Positions 7,092-7,156 of a stretch of 7,156 nt of DNA are shown one piece after another (position 1 is the first letter of the stretch; each line of letters starts with the position of its first letter). The notes under the pieces are model-generated. The model saw only the letters and a list, made by a program, of their open reading frames with translations, was not told the DNA's origin and searched no databases. The stretch covers positions 1-7,156 of the forward strand of contig DOKV01000032.1 in NCBI GenBank assembly GCA_003510765.1, in the 5' to 3' direction. The DNA is from Clostridiaceae bacterium. GTDB taxonomy: Bacteria > Bacillota > Clostridia > Clostridiales > Clostridiaceae. The translations under genes and the position numbers were made by a program.

Positions 7092-7139
7092 GCCCTATTA
7101 ATAATTATAGTATAAACTATAGTAAAGGGCTTGCCCTAT
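7092..7139. promoter_or_regulatory. Palindrome-rich upstream region of the DUF1934 gene
   Basis: Within about 50 bp lie a perfect 6-4-6 palindrome TATAGT/ACTATA (7106-7121), a 5-2-5 palindrome AGGGC/GCCCT (7126-7137), and GCCCTAT repeated at 7092-7098 and 7133-7139. On the minus strand TATAAT occurs at 7109-7104, so the gene's promoter probably lies here, although no convincing -35 is present at the right spacing. An operator is possible; nothing more specific can be said. Confidence 0.4.
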
Positions 7140-7156
7140 ATTTATTTTTTGAAGGC

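Overview
The window reads as a chromosomal housekeeping segment from an anaerobic, low-to-moderate GC Firmicute, most likely a member of the Clostridia. Reasons: a class-I-type hybrid cluster protein (Hcp) with a tight N-terminal four-cysteine motif, a divergent CRP/FNR-type regulator beside it, the order DUF1934 gene - pyrG - rho, strong AGGAGG-type ribosome binding sites, and a fully matching CcpA-type cre sequence. No mobile element, CRISPR array, tRNA or rRNA is visible. Genus-level assignment is not possible from the sequence alone.

Layout from left to right. 1-357 (minus): N-terminal part of an ABC-F type duplicated ATPase, cut by the window edge. 358-507: its leader and the hcp terminator. 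508-2142 (minus): hcp, with every expected metal ligand present. 2143-2453: a 311-bp divergent control region with a perfect GTAAC/GTTAC palindrome, two promoters, a cre-like palindrome and an 11-bp direct repeat. 2454-3122 (plus): CRP/FNR-family regulator, probably HcpR-like. 3134-3183: a shared bidirectional terminator. 3182-4594 (minus): transcription termination factor Rho. 4595-4792: leader with an extended -10 promoter and a hairpin that follows pyrG. 4793-6400 (minus): pyrG, CTP synthase. 6401-6618: an unusual intergenic region with a perfect-consensus plus-strand promoter, two hairpins and a strong terminator. 6619-7029 (minus): DUF1934/YwiB-type small beta-barrel protein. 7030-7156: its upstream region, rich in short palindromes.

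Two functional groups can be inferred. The hcp/regulator pair looks like a self-contained nitrosative-stress module: the palindrome lies where a class II CRP/FNR activator would sit relative to the hcp -10 box. The DUF1934-pyrG-rho group is a same-strand core cluster (nucleotide synthesis and transcription termination), but the sequence suggests separate promoters and internal terminator or hairpin structures rather than one uninterrupted operon.

No clear new multi-gene system is present. The most unusual signal is the pyrG upstream region. There a consensus plus-strand promoter faces a candidate pyrG promoter and is followed about 155 nt later by a terminator, suggesting an unannotated small RNA or transcriptional interference at pyrG.
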